Source of the DNA: Streptomyces showdoensis
GTDB lineage: Bacteria > Actinomycetota > Actinomycetes > Streptomycetales > Streptomycetaceae
Direction: 5' to 3'
Length of the DNA stretch: 64,000 bases
Assembly: GCF_039535475.1 (NCBI RefSeq)
Contig: NZ_BAAAXG010000002.1
Span: 248,001-312,000 of the forward strand
Shown: piece by piece, positions 46,516 through 54,768 of the stretch
Layout: each line of letters starts with the position of its first letter
How positions within the stretch are numbered: the stretch's first letter is position 1
The notes under the pieces: model-generated
Database searches by the model: none
The model's input: the letters and a program-made list of their open reading frames with translations, nothing else
Told to the model about the DNA's origin: nothing
Position numbers and translations under genes: made by a program

Positions 46516-46534
46516 AATAAACGAGGAATAAACG
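46516..46534. promoter_or_regulatory. AATAAACG direct repeat upstream of the deaminase gene
   Basis: AATAAACG at 46516-46523 and 46527-46534, repeating every 11 bases (one helical turn), 52-70 bases before the deaminase start. Candidate operator; the AT content contrasts with the surroundings. Confidence 0.5.
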
Positions 46535-46733
46535 GGCAGTTGAGGGCCATCCGGCACGAGGATCGCCGTCATGCCCCTGGAGCGGTCCTCGTCGCCGGCA
46601 GAGGGCTCGCCGTCGATCGGCCAGTTCTTGAAGACGTGGCCGGGCGGGCGGGCCGGGGTGGCCGGGCCTCGTCCGGCGGGGCGGCGGGAGACTTCCTCGC
46701 GGCACAGGCGTGATCACCGGATCGCCCGCACGG

Positions 46734-47336
46734 TCACTCCGTACGCCGCACCGCGAGGGCCAGGTACCGGTCGTCCTCGTCCACGTAGCTCTCCAGCTCC
46801 CATCCCGAACCGGTCAGCACCGCGCGGAGGTTGGGCTCGGCGCGCAGGTCGTCGTCGGTGATCTGCCGGCCGTGCCGGGCGGCGAGCGCGGCGCGGCCGA
46901 TCGGGTGGAAGAGGGCGAGCCGCCCGCCGGGCCGGACCACCCGGGCCAGCTCCCGCAGGTCCGCGGCCGGGTCGGCGAGGTGCGAGACGAGCCCCGCCCC
47001 GAACACGGCGTCCAGCGCGCCGGACCGCAGCGGGAGCCGGGCCACGTCCGCGAGGACCAGCGCGGCGGCCTTCCCGCGCCCGGCCGCCACCGCCGCGTCG
47101 AGCATCTCGGGCGTCAGGTCCGCGCCGATCACGGTGCCCGCCGGGCCGACCGCCTCGCGCAGCGGGGGCAGGGCGCGGCCGGTGCCGCAGCCCGCGTCGA
47201 GCACGGCGTCGCCGGGGCGCAGCCCGAGGTCGGCGACGGCGGCGGCGTAGGCGGGGCCGTCGTCGGGGAACCGGGAGTCCCAGTCGGCGGCGCGCACGCC
47301 GAAGAACTCGCGTACCTGTGTGGGGTCATCGCTCAT
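46734..47336 (-). CDS. Class I SAM-dependent methyltransferase
   Basis: 200 residues. Motif I VLDAGCGTGRALPPL (about 45-60), post-I GADLTPEMLDAA, motif II/III region LPLRSGALDAVFGAGLVSHL and PGGRLALFHPI: the UbiE/Methyltransf_11 pattern. The substrate is not deducible; small-molecule methylation is likely. ATG 47336 is used; ATG 47345 would add three residues. It stands alone, divergent from the MHYT gene. Confidence 0.88.
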   Translation of the reverse strand: MSDDPTQVREFFGVRAADWDSRFPDDGPAYAAAVADLGLRPGDAVLDAGCGTGRALPPLREAVGPAGTVIGADLTPEMLDAAVAAGRGKAAALVLADVARLPLRSGALDAVFGAGLVSHLADPAADLRELARVVRPGGRLALFHPIGRAALAARHGRQITDDDLRAEPNLRAVLTGSGWELESYVDEDDRYLALAVRRTE

Positions 47337-47521
47337 GCGCCCCATGATCGCGTACCGGCGGGGTCACCCGCAGGCGTGAGGTTCCTCCCCGGACGAGTGA
47401 ACGTTCTGTGTGCACGTTCGAGTCCGCCGCGATCGTTCGGGACCATCTCTCTGTCATATTCCATCAGCTTTCGAAATGCGCCCCTGATGCGCCCCTGGGG
47501 GCGCACTAGCGTCCCTGAGTC

Positions 47522-48424
47522 ATGGGACACCTGGACCACGCCACCTTCGGCTGGCTGACACCCGCGCTGTCGTACGCGATGGCCTGCATAGGCGCCGCCC
47601 TCGGTCTGCGCTGCACCGTACGCGCCCTCGACGCCACCGGCCGCTCACGGCGCAACTGGCTGCTCGCCGCGGCCTCCGCCCTCGGCACCGGCATCTGGAC
47701 GATGCACTTCGTCGCGATGCTCGGCTTCGGCGTGACCGGCACGGACATCCGCTACGACGTCCCGCTCACCCTGCTCAGCCTGGTCGTCGCCATGGCCGTC
47801 GTCGGCGTCGGGGTCGTCGCCGTCGGATACGGACGCGACAGCCGCCGCTCCCTCCTGATCGGCGGCCTCACCACCGGCGTCGGCGTCGCGAGCATGCACT
47901 ACATGGGCATGGCGGCCCTCCGGCTGCACGGGGAGGTCCGGTACGACCCGATGCTCGTCGCCCTCTCCGTCGTCATCGCGGTCGTGGCGGCCACGGCGGC
48001 CCTCTGGGCGGCGCTCAACATCCACGCACCGGCGGCCGTGGCCCTCGCCTCCCTCGTCATGGGCGCCGCGGTCAGCAGCATGCACTACACCGGCATGCTC
48101 GCCGTCCGGGTCGAGGTATCCCCCTCCGCCGCGCCCCTCCCGGGCGCCTCCGTCATGCAGTTCATCTTCCCGCTCGCCGTCGGCCTCGGCTCCTACCTCT
48201 TCATCACCTCGGCCTTCGTCGCGCTCTCCCCGACCGCGAGGGAACGCGCCGCCTACGCCTCCGCCGGACGGCTCACCGAACCCGACGACCGCGCCGTGGA
48301 CGTCGCACCCCCCGGCTTCCGCCCCGAGCCGCCGGACGCCCGCCACCCCGTCCCGCCCGCCCGCCCCCATCCCTCGGGCCCGGTGGACGACACCCCGGCG
48401 GACCCCCGCCACGTGCGGGCCTGA
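47522..48424 (+). CDS. MHYT-domain integral membrane sensor
   Basis: 300 residues with seven helices and three MHYT-type motifs, MHFVAM, MHYMGM and MHYTGM (at about residues 61, 126 and 185), thought to bind copper or sense O2, CO or NO at the membrane. The MHYT module is normally fused to signalling domains; here only a Pro-rich, probably disordered tail (about 245-300) follows. It is 115 bases upstream of the conservon on the same strand, so it could feed that system; this is inference. Confidence 0.9.
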   Translation: MGHLDHATFGWLTPALSYAMACIGAALGLRCTVRALDATGRSRRNWLLAAASALGTGIWTMHFVAMLGFGVTGTDIRYDVPLTLLSLVVAMAVVGVGVVAVGYGRDSRRSLLIGGLTTGVGVASMHYMGMAALRLHGEVRYDPMLVALSVVIAVVAATAALWAALNIHAPAAVALASLVMGAAVSSMHYTGMLAVRVEVSPSAAPLPGASVMQFIFPLAVGLGSYLFITSAFVALSPTARERAAYASAGRLTEPDDRAVDVAPPGFRPEPPDARHPVPPARPHPSGPVDDTPADPRHVRA

Positions 48425-48538
48425 GGCCCCAGGGGCGCCCGCCGGGACACCACAGGCGCCGTCGCCCGCACCGTAAGCCCCGAGCACCAGGCGGACCGCC
48501 CCTTACCGGCCGGCCGTGAACGAAGGAACGAGGAGGCC

Positions 48539-51439
48539 ATGCGAACTCCCCGCAAGACCCCGGAGGCCGAGCCCCCGGCGCAACCGTCCACGGCGGCCCG
48601 CGGCCGCCGCGCGCACGCCGGGCGGCCCGCCGACGAGACGGCACGGAGCGAGCCGACCGCCCCCCGCACGGCCACCGCCCACTCGGCCACCGCCCACTCG
48701 GCCACCGCCCACTCGGCCTCCGCCCACTCGGCCTCCGCCCACTCGGCCTCCGCAACCGCCGGCCCCCGTCCCGGTTCCGCCGGCCCCGCCTCCCGCCCCG
48801 GCAGCCGCCCGCCCGCGCGCGCCCGCGTGAGCGGACTGCGGCCCCGCACGGTCCGCGCCAAGATCGTCTCCCTGCTCATGGTCCCGGTCGTGTCCCTGCT
48901 CGCCCTCTGGGGATTCGCCACCGTCACCACCGCCCAGGACATCGCCCGCCTCCGCCTCCTCCAGACGGTCGACACCGACATCCGGCAGCCCGTCGCCGCC
49001 GCCGTCGCCGCCCTCCAGGACGAGCGCCGCGCCGCCGTCCGCCAGACGGCGGCCCCCGGCACCGGACGCTCCGCCGAGCTCAAGGACCGGATCGGGCGCA
49101 CCGACGCCGCCGTCGCCCGGCTCCGCCTCGACGACCGGCACACCGTCGGCGACACCGGCAACCTCCCCGAGGACGTCTCCGGCCGGGTCGCCGCCTTCGT
49201 CGCGAAGGCCGAGGGACTGAGCCGGCTCCGCACCGCCGCGGCCGAGGGCCGCGCCGACCGGGACCAGATCTACGACGCGTACACCTCCGCGGTCTCCGCC
49301 GGGTTCGCCGTCACCGGCGCCCTGACCGGCATCCAGGACGCCCAGGCCGGCTCCGACGCCCGCGTGCTCCTCGAACTCGCCCGCGCGGGGGAGATGCTGG
49401 CCCGCGAGGACGCCCTCCTCGGCTCCGCCCACCTCACCGGGCAGCTCGACGCCGACCACCTCCGGGCGTTCGGCGGCGCCGTCGAGGCCCGCCGCGCCCT
49501 CGTCGAATCCGCCACCGCCGACCTGCCCGCGGCCCAGCGCACCGCCTGGCACGCGCTCACCGCCCAGCCCGGCTACCGGCAGCTCACCGAGGCCGAGGAC
49601 CTCGTCCGCGCCGCCGACCCCGGCCGCCGGGCCGCCCAGGCCGCCCCCTCCGCCGACTGGGACGACGCCCACGCCGTCGTACGCGACGGCATCTCCGCCA
49701 TCGAGGCGGCCGCCCACCGCGCCGCGGCCGACCGGGCCGACCCGTTCGGCGGCGGCGCCTTCAGCACGGGCGGCGCCGCCGTCCTCCTCGGCCTCGCCGC
49801 CGTGGCCGCCTCCCTCGCCATCTCCGTCCGCATCGGCCGCGGCCTCGTCGTCGAACTCGTCAGCCTGCGCAACACCGCTCTGGAGATCGCCCGCCGCAAA
49901 CTCCCCTCCGCCATGCGCCGGCTGCGCGCGGGAGAGGAGATCGACGTCCAGGCCGAGGCCCCGCCGGGACCCGCGCCCCAGGACGAGATCGGCCAGGTCG
50001 GCGAGGCGCTCACCACCGTCCACCGGGCCGCGCTCTCCGCCGCCGTCGAGCGCGCCGAACTCGCCAACGGCATCTCCGGCGTCTTTGTCAACCTCGCCCG
50101 CCGCAGCCAGGTGCTGGTGCACCGCCAGCTCAACCTGCTCGACACCATGGAACGGCGCGCCGACGACCCCAACGAACTCGGCGACCTCTTCCGGCTCGAC
50201 CACCTCACGACCCGGATGCGCCGCCACGCCGAGAGTCTGATCATCCTCTCGGGCGCCGCCCCCGGCCGCGCCTGGCGCATGCCCGTCCCCCTCACCAACG
50301 TCGTCCGCGCCGCTGTCTCCGAGATCGAGGACTACGCCCGCGTCGAGGTCCGGCAGCTCCCCGAGACCGCCATCGTCGGCGGCGCCGTCGCCGACCTCAC
50401 CCACCTGCTCGCCGAACTCATCGAGAACGCCGCCCAGTTCTCCCCGCCGCACACCAAGGTCCGGATCAGCGGCGAACCCGTCGGCAACGGCTACGCCCTG
50501 GAGATCGAGGACCGCGGCCTCGGCATGGGCAAGGACAGCCTGGCCGAGGCGAACGCCCGGATCGCCCAGTCCGAGGCCCTCGACCTCTTCGACAGCGACC
50601 GGCTCGGACTCTTCGTCGTCTCCCGCCTCTCCGCGCGGCACGAGATCCGGGTCCACCTGCGCACCTCGCCCTACGGCGGCACCACCGCGGTCGTCCTGCT
50701 CCCCACCGACCTGCTCCAGGGCGCCCTCCCGCCCGGCCGCGGCACCGCCACCGGCCACCCCGCACAGATCCCCCATGCGCCCGGACCCACGCGCGGCGCC
50801 GAGACCGGCCACGCCGCCGAGGCGCCCGTACGCGGAGAGCGCCCCGACCCGGTCGTCCTCCCGCCCCAGGCCGCCCGCGGGCACGACCCCGAAATGCCCC
50901 GCCCGCCCCGGATACCGGCGCTCCCCGCACCTCGTGAGGCGCAGGGCGGGCCGCAGGCGGCGGGCGGCCGCGCCGCGCAGGGCCCGCCGCCCGCCGGAGT
51001 CACCGCCCTCCGCCAGCGCACCCGCTCCGTGACCGCCGCACCCCCGCCGCGCCCCGCCCCCGTCCTGCCGCCGCCCCCGGCCCCGCCCGGCGACGGCGCC
51101 GACGGCCGGCCGCCCGAGGCGGGCGGCGAGGGAGCACCGGACCCGGGCGCCGACCTGCCCCGACGGGTGCGACAGGCCAGCCTCGTACCGCAGTTGCGCG
51201 AGGCACCCGCCGCCGGGCCGTACGCCCCGGCGGACACCGGGCCCGCCCCGGACGAGCGCACCCCCGAGCAGGTCAGGGACCGCATGGCCGCCTACCGCGA
51301 CGGCTGGCAGCGCGGCGGCGGCCCCGCCCCGGGCACCCCGGCCCACGGCACCCCCCTCGGCAGCAGACGCCCCCTGGGCTCCGGTCACCACGGCCGGCCC
51401 GCAACCAGCGCCCCCGGCAGTGAAGGAGACGACGCATGA
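48539..51439 (+). CDS. cvnA: Conservon protein CvnA: nitrate/nitrite-sensing-type histidine kinase-like receptor
   Basis: 966 residues. A disordered N-terminus with ATAHS repeats, transmembrane helix 1 at about 105-125 (IVSLLMVPVVSLLALWGF), an extracytoplasmic NIT-like sensor (about 130-400), helix 2 at about 410-432 (AAVLLGLAAVAASLAIS), a HAMP-like stretch, then a HATPase_c (about 580-720) with LAELIENAAQFSPPHTKVRI and EDRGLGMG, and a long Pro-rich tail. The phospho-acceptor His region (VNLARRSQVLVHRQLNLLD) is degenerate, as in other CvnA proteins. The four conservon proteins are known to form a complex at the membrane resembling a G-protein receptor system. Stop overlaps cvnB as ATGA. Confidence 0.9.
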   Translation: MRTPRKTPEAEPPAQPSTAARGRRAHAGRPADETARSEPTAPRTATAHSATAHSATAHSASAHSASAHSASATAGPRPGSAGPASRPGSRPPARARVSGLRPRTVRAKIVSLLMVPVVSLLALWGFATVTTAQDIARLRLLQTVDTDIRQPVAAAVAALQDERRAAVRQTAAPGTGRSAELKDRIGRTDAAVARLRLDDRHTVGDTGNLPEDVSGRVAAFVAKAEGLSRLRTAAAEGRADRDQIYDAYTSAVSAGFAVTGALTGIQDAQAGSDARVLLELARAGEMLAREDALLGSAHLTGQLDADHLRAFGGAVEARRALVESATADLPAAQRTAWHALTAQPGYRQLTEAEDLVRAADPGRRAAQAAPSADWDDAHAVVRDGISAIEAAAHRAAADRADPFGGGAFSTGGAAVLLGLAAVAASLAISVRIGRGLVVELVSLRNTALEIARRKLPSAMRRLRAGEEIDVQAEAPPGPAPQDEIGQVGEALTTVHRAALSAAVERAELANGISGVFVNLARRSQVLVHRQLNLLDTMERRADDPNELGDLFRLDHLTTRMRRHAESLIILSGAAPGRAWRMPVPLTNVVRAAVSEIEDYARVEVRQLPETAIVGGAVADLTHLLAELIENAAQFSPPHTKVRISGEPVGNGYALEIEDRGLGMGKDSLAEANARIAQSEALDLFDSDRLGLFVVSRLSARHEIRVHLRTSPYGGTTAVVLLPTDLLQGALPPGRGTATGHPAQIPHAPGPTRGAETGHAAEAPVRGERPDPVVLPPQAARGHDPEMPRPPRIPALPAPREAQGGPQAAGGRAAQGPPPAGVTALRQRTRSVTAAPPPRPAPVLPPPPAPPGDGADGRPPEAGGEGAPDPGADLPRRVRQASLVPQLREAPAAGPYAPADTGPAPDERTPEQVRDRMAAYRDGWQRGGGPAPGTPAHGTPLGSRRPLGSGHHGRPATSAPGSEGDDA
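48671..48745 (+). repeat. 15-base in-frame tandem repeat in cvnA
   Basis: Five units: GCCACCGCCCACTCG three times, then GCCTCCGCCCACTCG twice, encoding Ala-Thr/Ser-Ala-His-Ser. The unit length is a multiple of three, so copy number can vary without changing frame. Confidence 0.85.
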
Positions 51440-51870
51440 TCGACCACGAGAGGATGTCCCACCACCGCTCCGGCGAGCTCGACTGGCTCCTCGACGACCT
51501 CGTCACCCGGGTCCGCGAGGTCCGGCACACCGTCGTCCTCTCCAACGACGGCCTCGCGGTCGGCGCCTCCAGCGGGCTCAGCCGCGAGGACGCCGAGCAC
51601 CTGGCCGCCATCGCCTCCGGCTTCAACAGCCTCGCCAAGGGCGCCGGACGCCAGTTCCACACCGGCGGGGTGCGCCAGACGATGGTCGAGATGGACGACG
51701 GCTTCCTCTTCGTCGCGGCCGCCGGAGACGGCTCCTGTCTGGCCGTGCTCAGCTCCGTCCACGCCGACATCGGCCTCATCGCCTACGAGATGGCCCGCCT
51801 GGTGAAGCGGGTCGGCGAACACCTGCACACCCCGCCGCGGCTCACCGTGACCCCGCCGGCCGCCGGCTGA
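51436..51870 (+). CDS. cvnB: Conservon protein CvnB: roadblock/LC7 protein
   Basis: 144 residues. Roadblock/LC7 fold: LDWLLDDLVTRVREVRHTVVL, SNDGLAVGASSGLSREDAEH, and AAAGDGSCLAVLSSVHAD. In conservons this partner regulates the CvnD GTPase, comparable to MglB with MglA. Its start overlaps the end of cvnA by 4 bases, and cvnC starts 12 bases after its stop. Confidence 0.93.
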   Translation: MIDHERMSHHRSGELDWLLDDLVTRVREVRHTVVLSNDGLAVGASSGLSREDAEHLAAIASGFNSLAKGAGRQFHTGGVRQTMVEMDDGFLFVAAAGDGSCLAVLSSVHADIGLIAYEMARLVKRVGEHLHTPPRLTVTPPAAG

Positions 51871-51882
51871 CCGGAGAGCCCC

Positions 51883-52398
51883 ATGAACACCGACAGCACG
51901 GGCAGCACCGCCGGCGATGACGGCATCGGCAGCATCGGCAGTACCGGCAGAACCAGCAGCACTGACAGCACGGGCAGCGCCGGCAGCGCTGGCAGTGCCG
52001 GTCCGGCCCGGGCAGAGCCGGGCAGTCGGTGGTACGACGCCGAGGCCGGGCCGCTGGTCCGGCCGTACGCCCTGACCGGCGGCCGCACCAAACCGGGACC
52101 GAGCAACGTACGGTTCGACCTCATCGCGCTCGTCGTCGTCGACGACGACCCGCCGGGCGGGGCCGAGGAGTCCCTGCTCGGCCCCGAGCACCGGTCCCTG
52201 CTCGCCCTGTGCCGGGCCGAGACCCAGTCGGTCGCCGAACTCGCGGCCGACGCCGACCTCCCGGTCGGCGTCGTGCGGGTGCTCCTCGGCGACCTCCTCG
52301 AAGCGGGGTTCGTACGGGTCAGCAGGCCCGTCCCGCCCGCGCAACTCCCTGATGAACGCATCCTGAGGGAAGTAATCGATGGCCTACGAGCGCTCTGA
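51883..52398 (+). CDS. cvnC: Conservon protein CvnC: DUF742 protein
   Basis: 171 residues. The first about 45 residues are Ser/Thr/Gly repeats; the DUF742 domain follows (RWYDAEAGPLVRPYALTGG, LIALVVV, HRSLLALCRAETQSVAELA) with a winged-helix-like end, LPVGVVRVLLGDLLEAGFV. CGGAG is eight bases before ATG. The last 20 bases overlap the first codons of cvnD in another frame. Confidence 0.92.
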   Translation: MNTDSTGSTAGDDGIGSIGSTGRTSSTDSTGSAGSAGSAGPARAEPGSRWYDAEAGPLVRPYALTGGRTKPGPSNVRFDLIALVVVDDDPPGGAEESLLGPEHRSLLALCRAETQSVAELAADADLPVGVVRVLLGDLLEAGFVRVSRPVPPAQLPDERILREVIDGLRAL

Positions 52399-52993
52399 GA
52401 GCACCCCGGCGGGCGGCGTGGACACCACGGCCCTCGCGCTGAAGATCCTGGTCGCCGGCGGCTTCGGGGTCGGCAAGACCACCCTCGTCGGCGCCGTGAG
52501 CGAGATCCGGCCGCTGCGGACGGAGGAACTGCTCAGCCGGGCCGGGGAGTCGGTGGACGACACCGGAGGCGTCGCCCAGAAGACCACCACGACCGTCGCC
52601 ATGGACTTCGGCCGCATCACCATCCGTTCCGGACTCTCCCTCTACCTCTTCGGGACCCCGGGACAGGACCGGTTCTGGTTCCTGTGGGACGAGTTGTCCC
52701 AGGGGGCGCTCGGCGCGGTCGTCCTCGCCGACACCCGGCGCCTGGAGGACTGCTTCCCCGCCGTCGACTACTTCGAGCACCGCAAGATCCCCTTCGTCGT
52801 CGCCGTCAACTGCTTCCCGGGCGCCCGGACGTACGGCGCGCACGACGTCTCGCGCGCCCTGGACCTCGACCGCGGGACCCCGGTGGTGCTCTGCGACGCC
52901 AGGGACCGCGACTCCGGCAAGGAGGTGCTGATCCGCCTGGTCGAGTACGCCGGCCGGATGCACACGGCACGGCTTCTGGACTCGGTGGGATGA
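52379..52993 (+). CDS. cvnD: Conservon protein CvnD: small Ras-like ATP/GTP-binding protein
   Basis: 204 residues. P-loop GGFGVGKTTLVGAVSEI (about 22-38), switch II GTPGQDRFWFLWDEL (about 85), and a VVAVNCFPGA strand where Ras proteins have NKxD, the usual conservon variation. It is the GTPase-like output of the conservon, acting with CvnB at the membrane receptor CvnA. It overlaps cvnC by 20 bases, so the four genes are tightly coupled. Confidence 0.93.
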   Translation: MAYERSESTPAGGVDTTALALKILVAGGFGVGKTTLVGAVSEIRPLRTEELLSRAGESVDDTGGVAQKTTTTVAMDFGRITIRSGLSLYLFGTPGQDRFWFLWDELSQGALGAVVLADTRRLEDCFPAVDYFEHRKIPFVVAVNCFPGARTYGAHDVSRALDLDRGTPVVLCDARDRDSGKEVLIRLVEYAGRMHTARLLDSVG

Positions 52994-53110
52994 GCGCCGT
53001 CGGGCGTCGCGTGCGCGGGGCGGCGCGCAGGTGGCGACGGGTGCTTGCTCTGTCCACGACAGTGCGTAAGGCTGACCGGTGACAGGCACCAACAGGGGGA
53101 GGACCACACG

Positions 53111-53533
53111 ATGGCGTTGGACCGAGGACTCGACTGGCTTCTCGACGACCTGACCGGTCGGGTCGATTCCATACAGCACGCACTGGTGTTGTCGAACGAC
53201 GGCCTGGTGACCGGGGCGAGCAGCGGCCTGGCCCGGGAGGACGCGGAGCACCTCGCCGCGGTCTCCTCCGGTCTGCACAGCCTCGCCCGCGGCTCCGGCC
53301 GGCACTTCAAGGCCGGGCGGCCACGGCAGACGATGGTCGAGTTCGACGAGGCCCTGCTCTTCGTGACCGCGGCCGGGGACGGCAGCTGCCTGTGCGTCCT
53401 GAGCGCGGCGGAGGCCGATGTCGGCCAGGTCGCCTACGAGATGACGCTGCTCGTGAACCGGGTCGGCGAGCACCTGGGCGTGGCGGCGCGACAGCCCGGC
53501 GGCGAGGTTATCCACAGGCCGAGCGAAGGATAG
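53111..53533 (+). CDS. Second roadblock/LC7 protein (CvnB-like) after the conservon
   Basis: 140 residues, clearly homologous to the CvnB at 51.4 kb: LDWLLDDLTGRVDSIQHALVL, SNDGLVTGASSGLAREDAEH, and TAAGDGSCLCVLSAAEAD. It has its own GGGGGAGG site nine bases before ATG and a 117-base upstream gap, so it may be transcribed separately. It could compete with or replace CvnB on CvnD (inference). The DUF6397-like gene follows 60 bases later. Confidence 0.92.
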   Translation: MALDRGLDWLLDDLTGRVDSIQHALVLSNDGLVTGASSGLAREDAEHLAAVSSGLHSLARGSGRHFKAGRPRQTMVEFDEALLFVTAAGDGSCLCVLSAAEADVGQVAYEMTLLVNRVGEHLGVAARQPGGEVIHRPSEG

Positions 53534-53593
53534 TCACTACGGGTTACGGTCGTCACCGAGAGTATTCACGACTCGTGGGGGAGGACCGACCGT

Positions 53594-54619
53594 ATGGACA
53601 CGCAGGAGAACGGCTCGCCGACGGTGGCACCGGGGCGGGCGGCAGAAGAGCTGGGACTGCGGCGCGACGAGTTCCAGCTCGCCGTCCAACTGGGCGTCGT
53701 CCGGACCGTACCGGGACGGGCGCAGGGGACGGCGACGGGCTCCGCGCCCGCCGCCGGCCCGGACGGGCCCGCGGGCGCGGCCCGCCGACGCGTGCACCGG
53801 AGCGAGATCGAACGGCTCAGAGCCGCCCCGGACTTCCCCGACGGACTCAGGGACCGGGTCCGCCTCGTCGGCGCGACGGAGGGTGCCGGTCTGATGGAGG
53901 TCACCCGGGACCGCTTCACCAGACTCGCCAGGACCGGCCACTTCAGCCCGCTGAGGTTCTACGTCAACCGCTATCGACGGGTCGTCTGGCTCTACCCCGC
54001 CTCCGAACTGGGCGAGTTCGCCCTCAACCACCCTGGCCTCCTCAGCGGGCGCCTCCCCCTCGACGTGCGCTCCAGGGCCGAGGGCTTCGAGGACTGGCGG
54101 CCGCGCAACTGGAGGGCCCGGCGGCTCGGTTCGCTGCTTCGGGCGAGCGACGACCCCTGGGTGCGCACGGCGGCGATCGCCTCGCTGCTCGACCCCCTCC
54201 AGCTGGCGGAGGTCGTCGACGACCCGTACGAGCGGGTCTATGTGGACCGGCTCCGGCCCGCGCCGCCCGCGTGGCGTCCGACCGGCCCGACCGCCCGCGA
54301 GATCGCCGACCGGCTGATGCTCGCGGACGACCCGGACGAGATCCTCTGGCACCGGATGAGCCTCGCCCTCGCCCTGGACGAGGCCCGGGCCGACCGCCCG
54401 GCCCCACGGCCGGACGGACGGAGGGGGCCGCCCGCCGCCGCGGTGGGGGCGGAGGCGGCGCCCGTCCGTGAGGACGGTGAGGGGCAGGAGGACGATCCTC
54501 CGTCCGGCGCACCCGGCCCGGTGCGCCCGGCGGGCGTCACCCGGCCGCCCGGGAGGCGCGTCAGGCGCGGCCTGCTCGACCGGCTCCGTCGCAGGCGCAG
54601 GGAGGCGGTGCGCGGCTAG
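53594..54619 (+). CDS. DUF6397-family-like protein
   Basis: 341 residues. N-terminal helix-turn-helix-like segment (GRAAEELGLRRDEFQLAVQL), an Ala/Pro spacer, then a central region (HRSEIERLRAAPDFPDGL; VTRDRFTRLARTGHFSPLRF; NRYRRVVWLYPASELGEF) and a RPRNWRARRLGSLLRASDD segment with a LLDPLQLAEVVDDPYERVY element. The overall pattern agrees with Streptomyces proteins called DUF6397, found near conservon-type genes. The C-terminal third is disordered and very basic at its end. It looks cytosolic and may bind DNA; function unknown. Confidence 0.75.
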   Translation: MDTQENGSPTVAPGRAAEELGLRRDEFQLAVQLGVVRTVPGRAQGTATGSAPAAGPDGPAGAARRRVHRSEIERLRAAPDFPDGLRDRVRLVGATEGAGLMEVTRDRFTRLARTGHFSPLRFYVNRYRRVVWLYPASELGEFALNHPGLLSGRLPLDVRSRAEGFEDWRPRNWRARRLGSLLRASDDPWVRTAAIASLLDPLQLAEVVDDPYERVYVDRLRPAPPAWRPTGPTAREIADRLMLADDPDEILWHRMSLALALDEARADRPAPRPDGRRGPPAAAVGAEAAPVREDGEGQEDDPPSGAPGPVRPAGVTRPPGRRVRRGLLDRLRRRRREAVRG

Positions 54620-54768
54620 GCCGGGTGGCGCGGGGCAACGGCGGAGGACGGAACCGCCGAGCGGCGGTGCGATGCCCGGCGGAACTGCGGAGCGGCGGAA
54701 CGTCGCCCGGCGGTCGGCCGGCGGTCGGCCGGGGTGCGGAGGGGCGGGGGCGCGGGCACGATGGGCGC

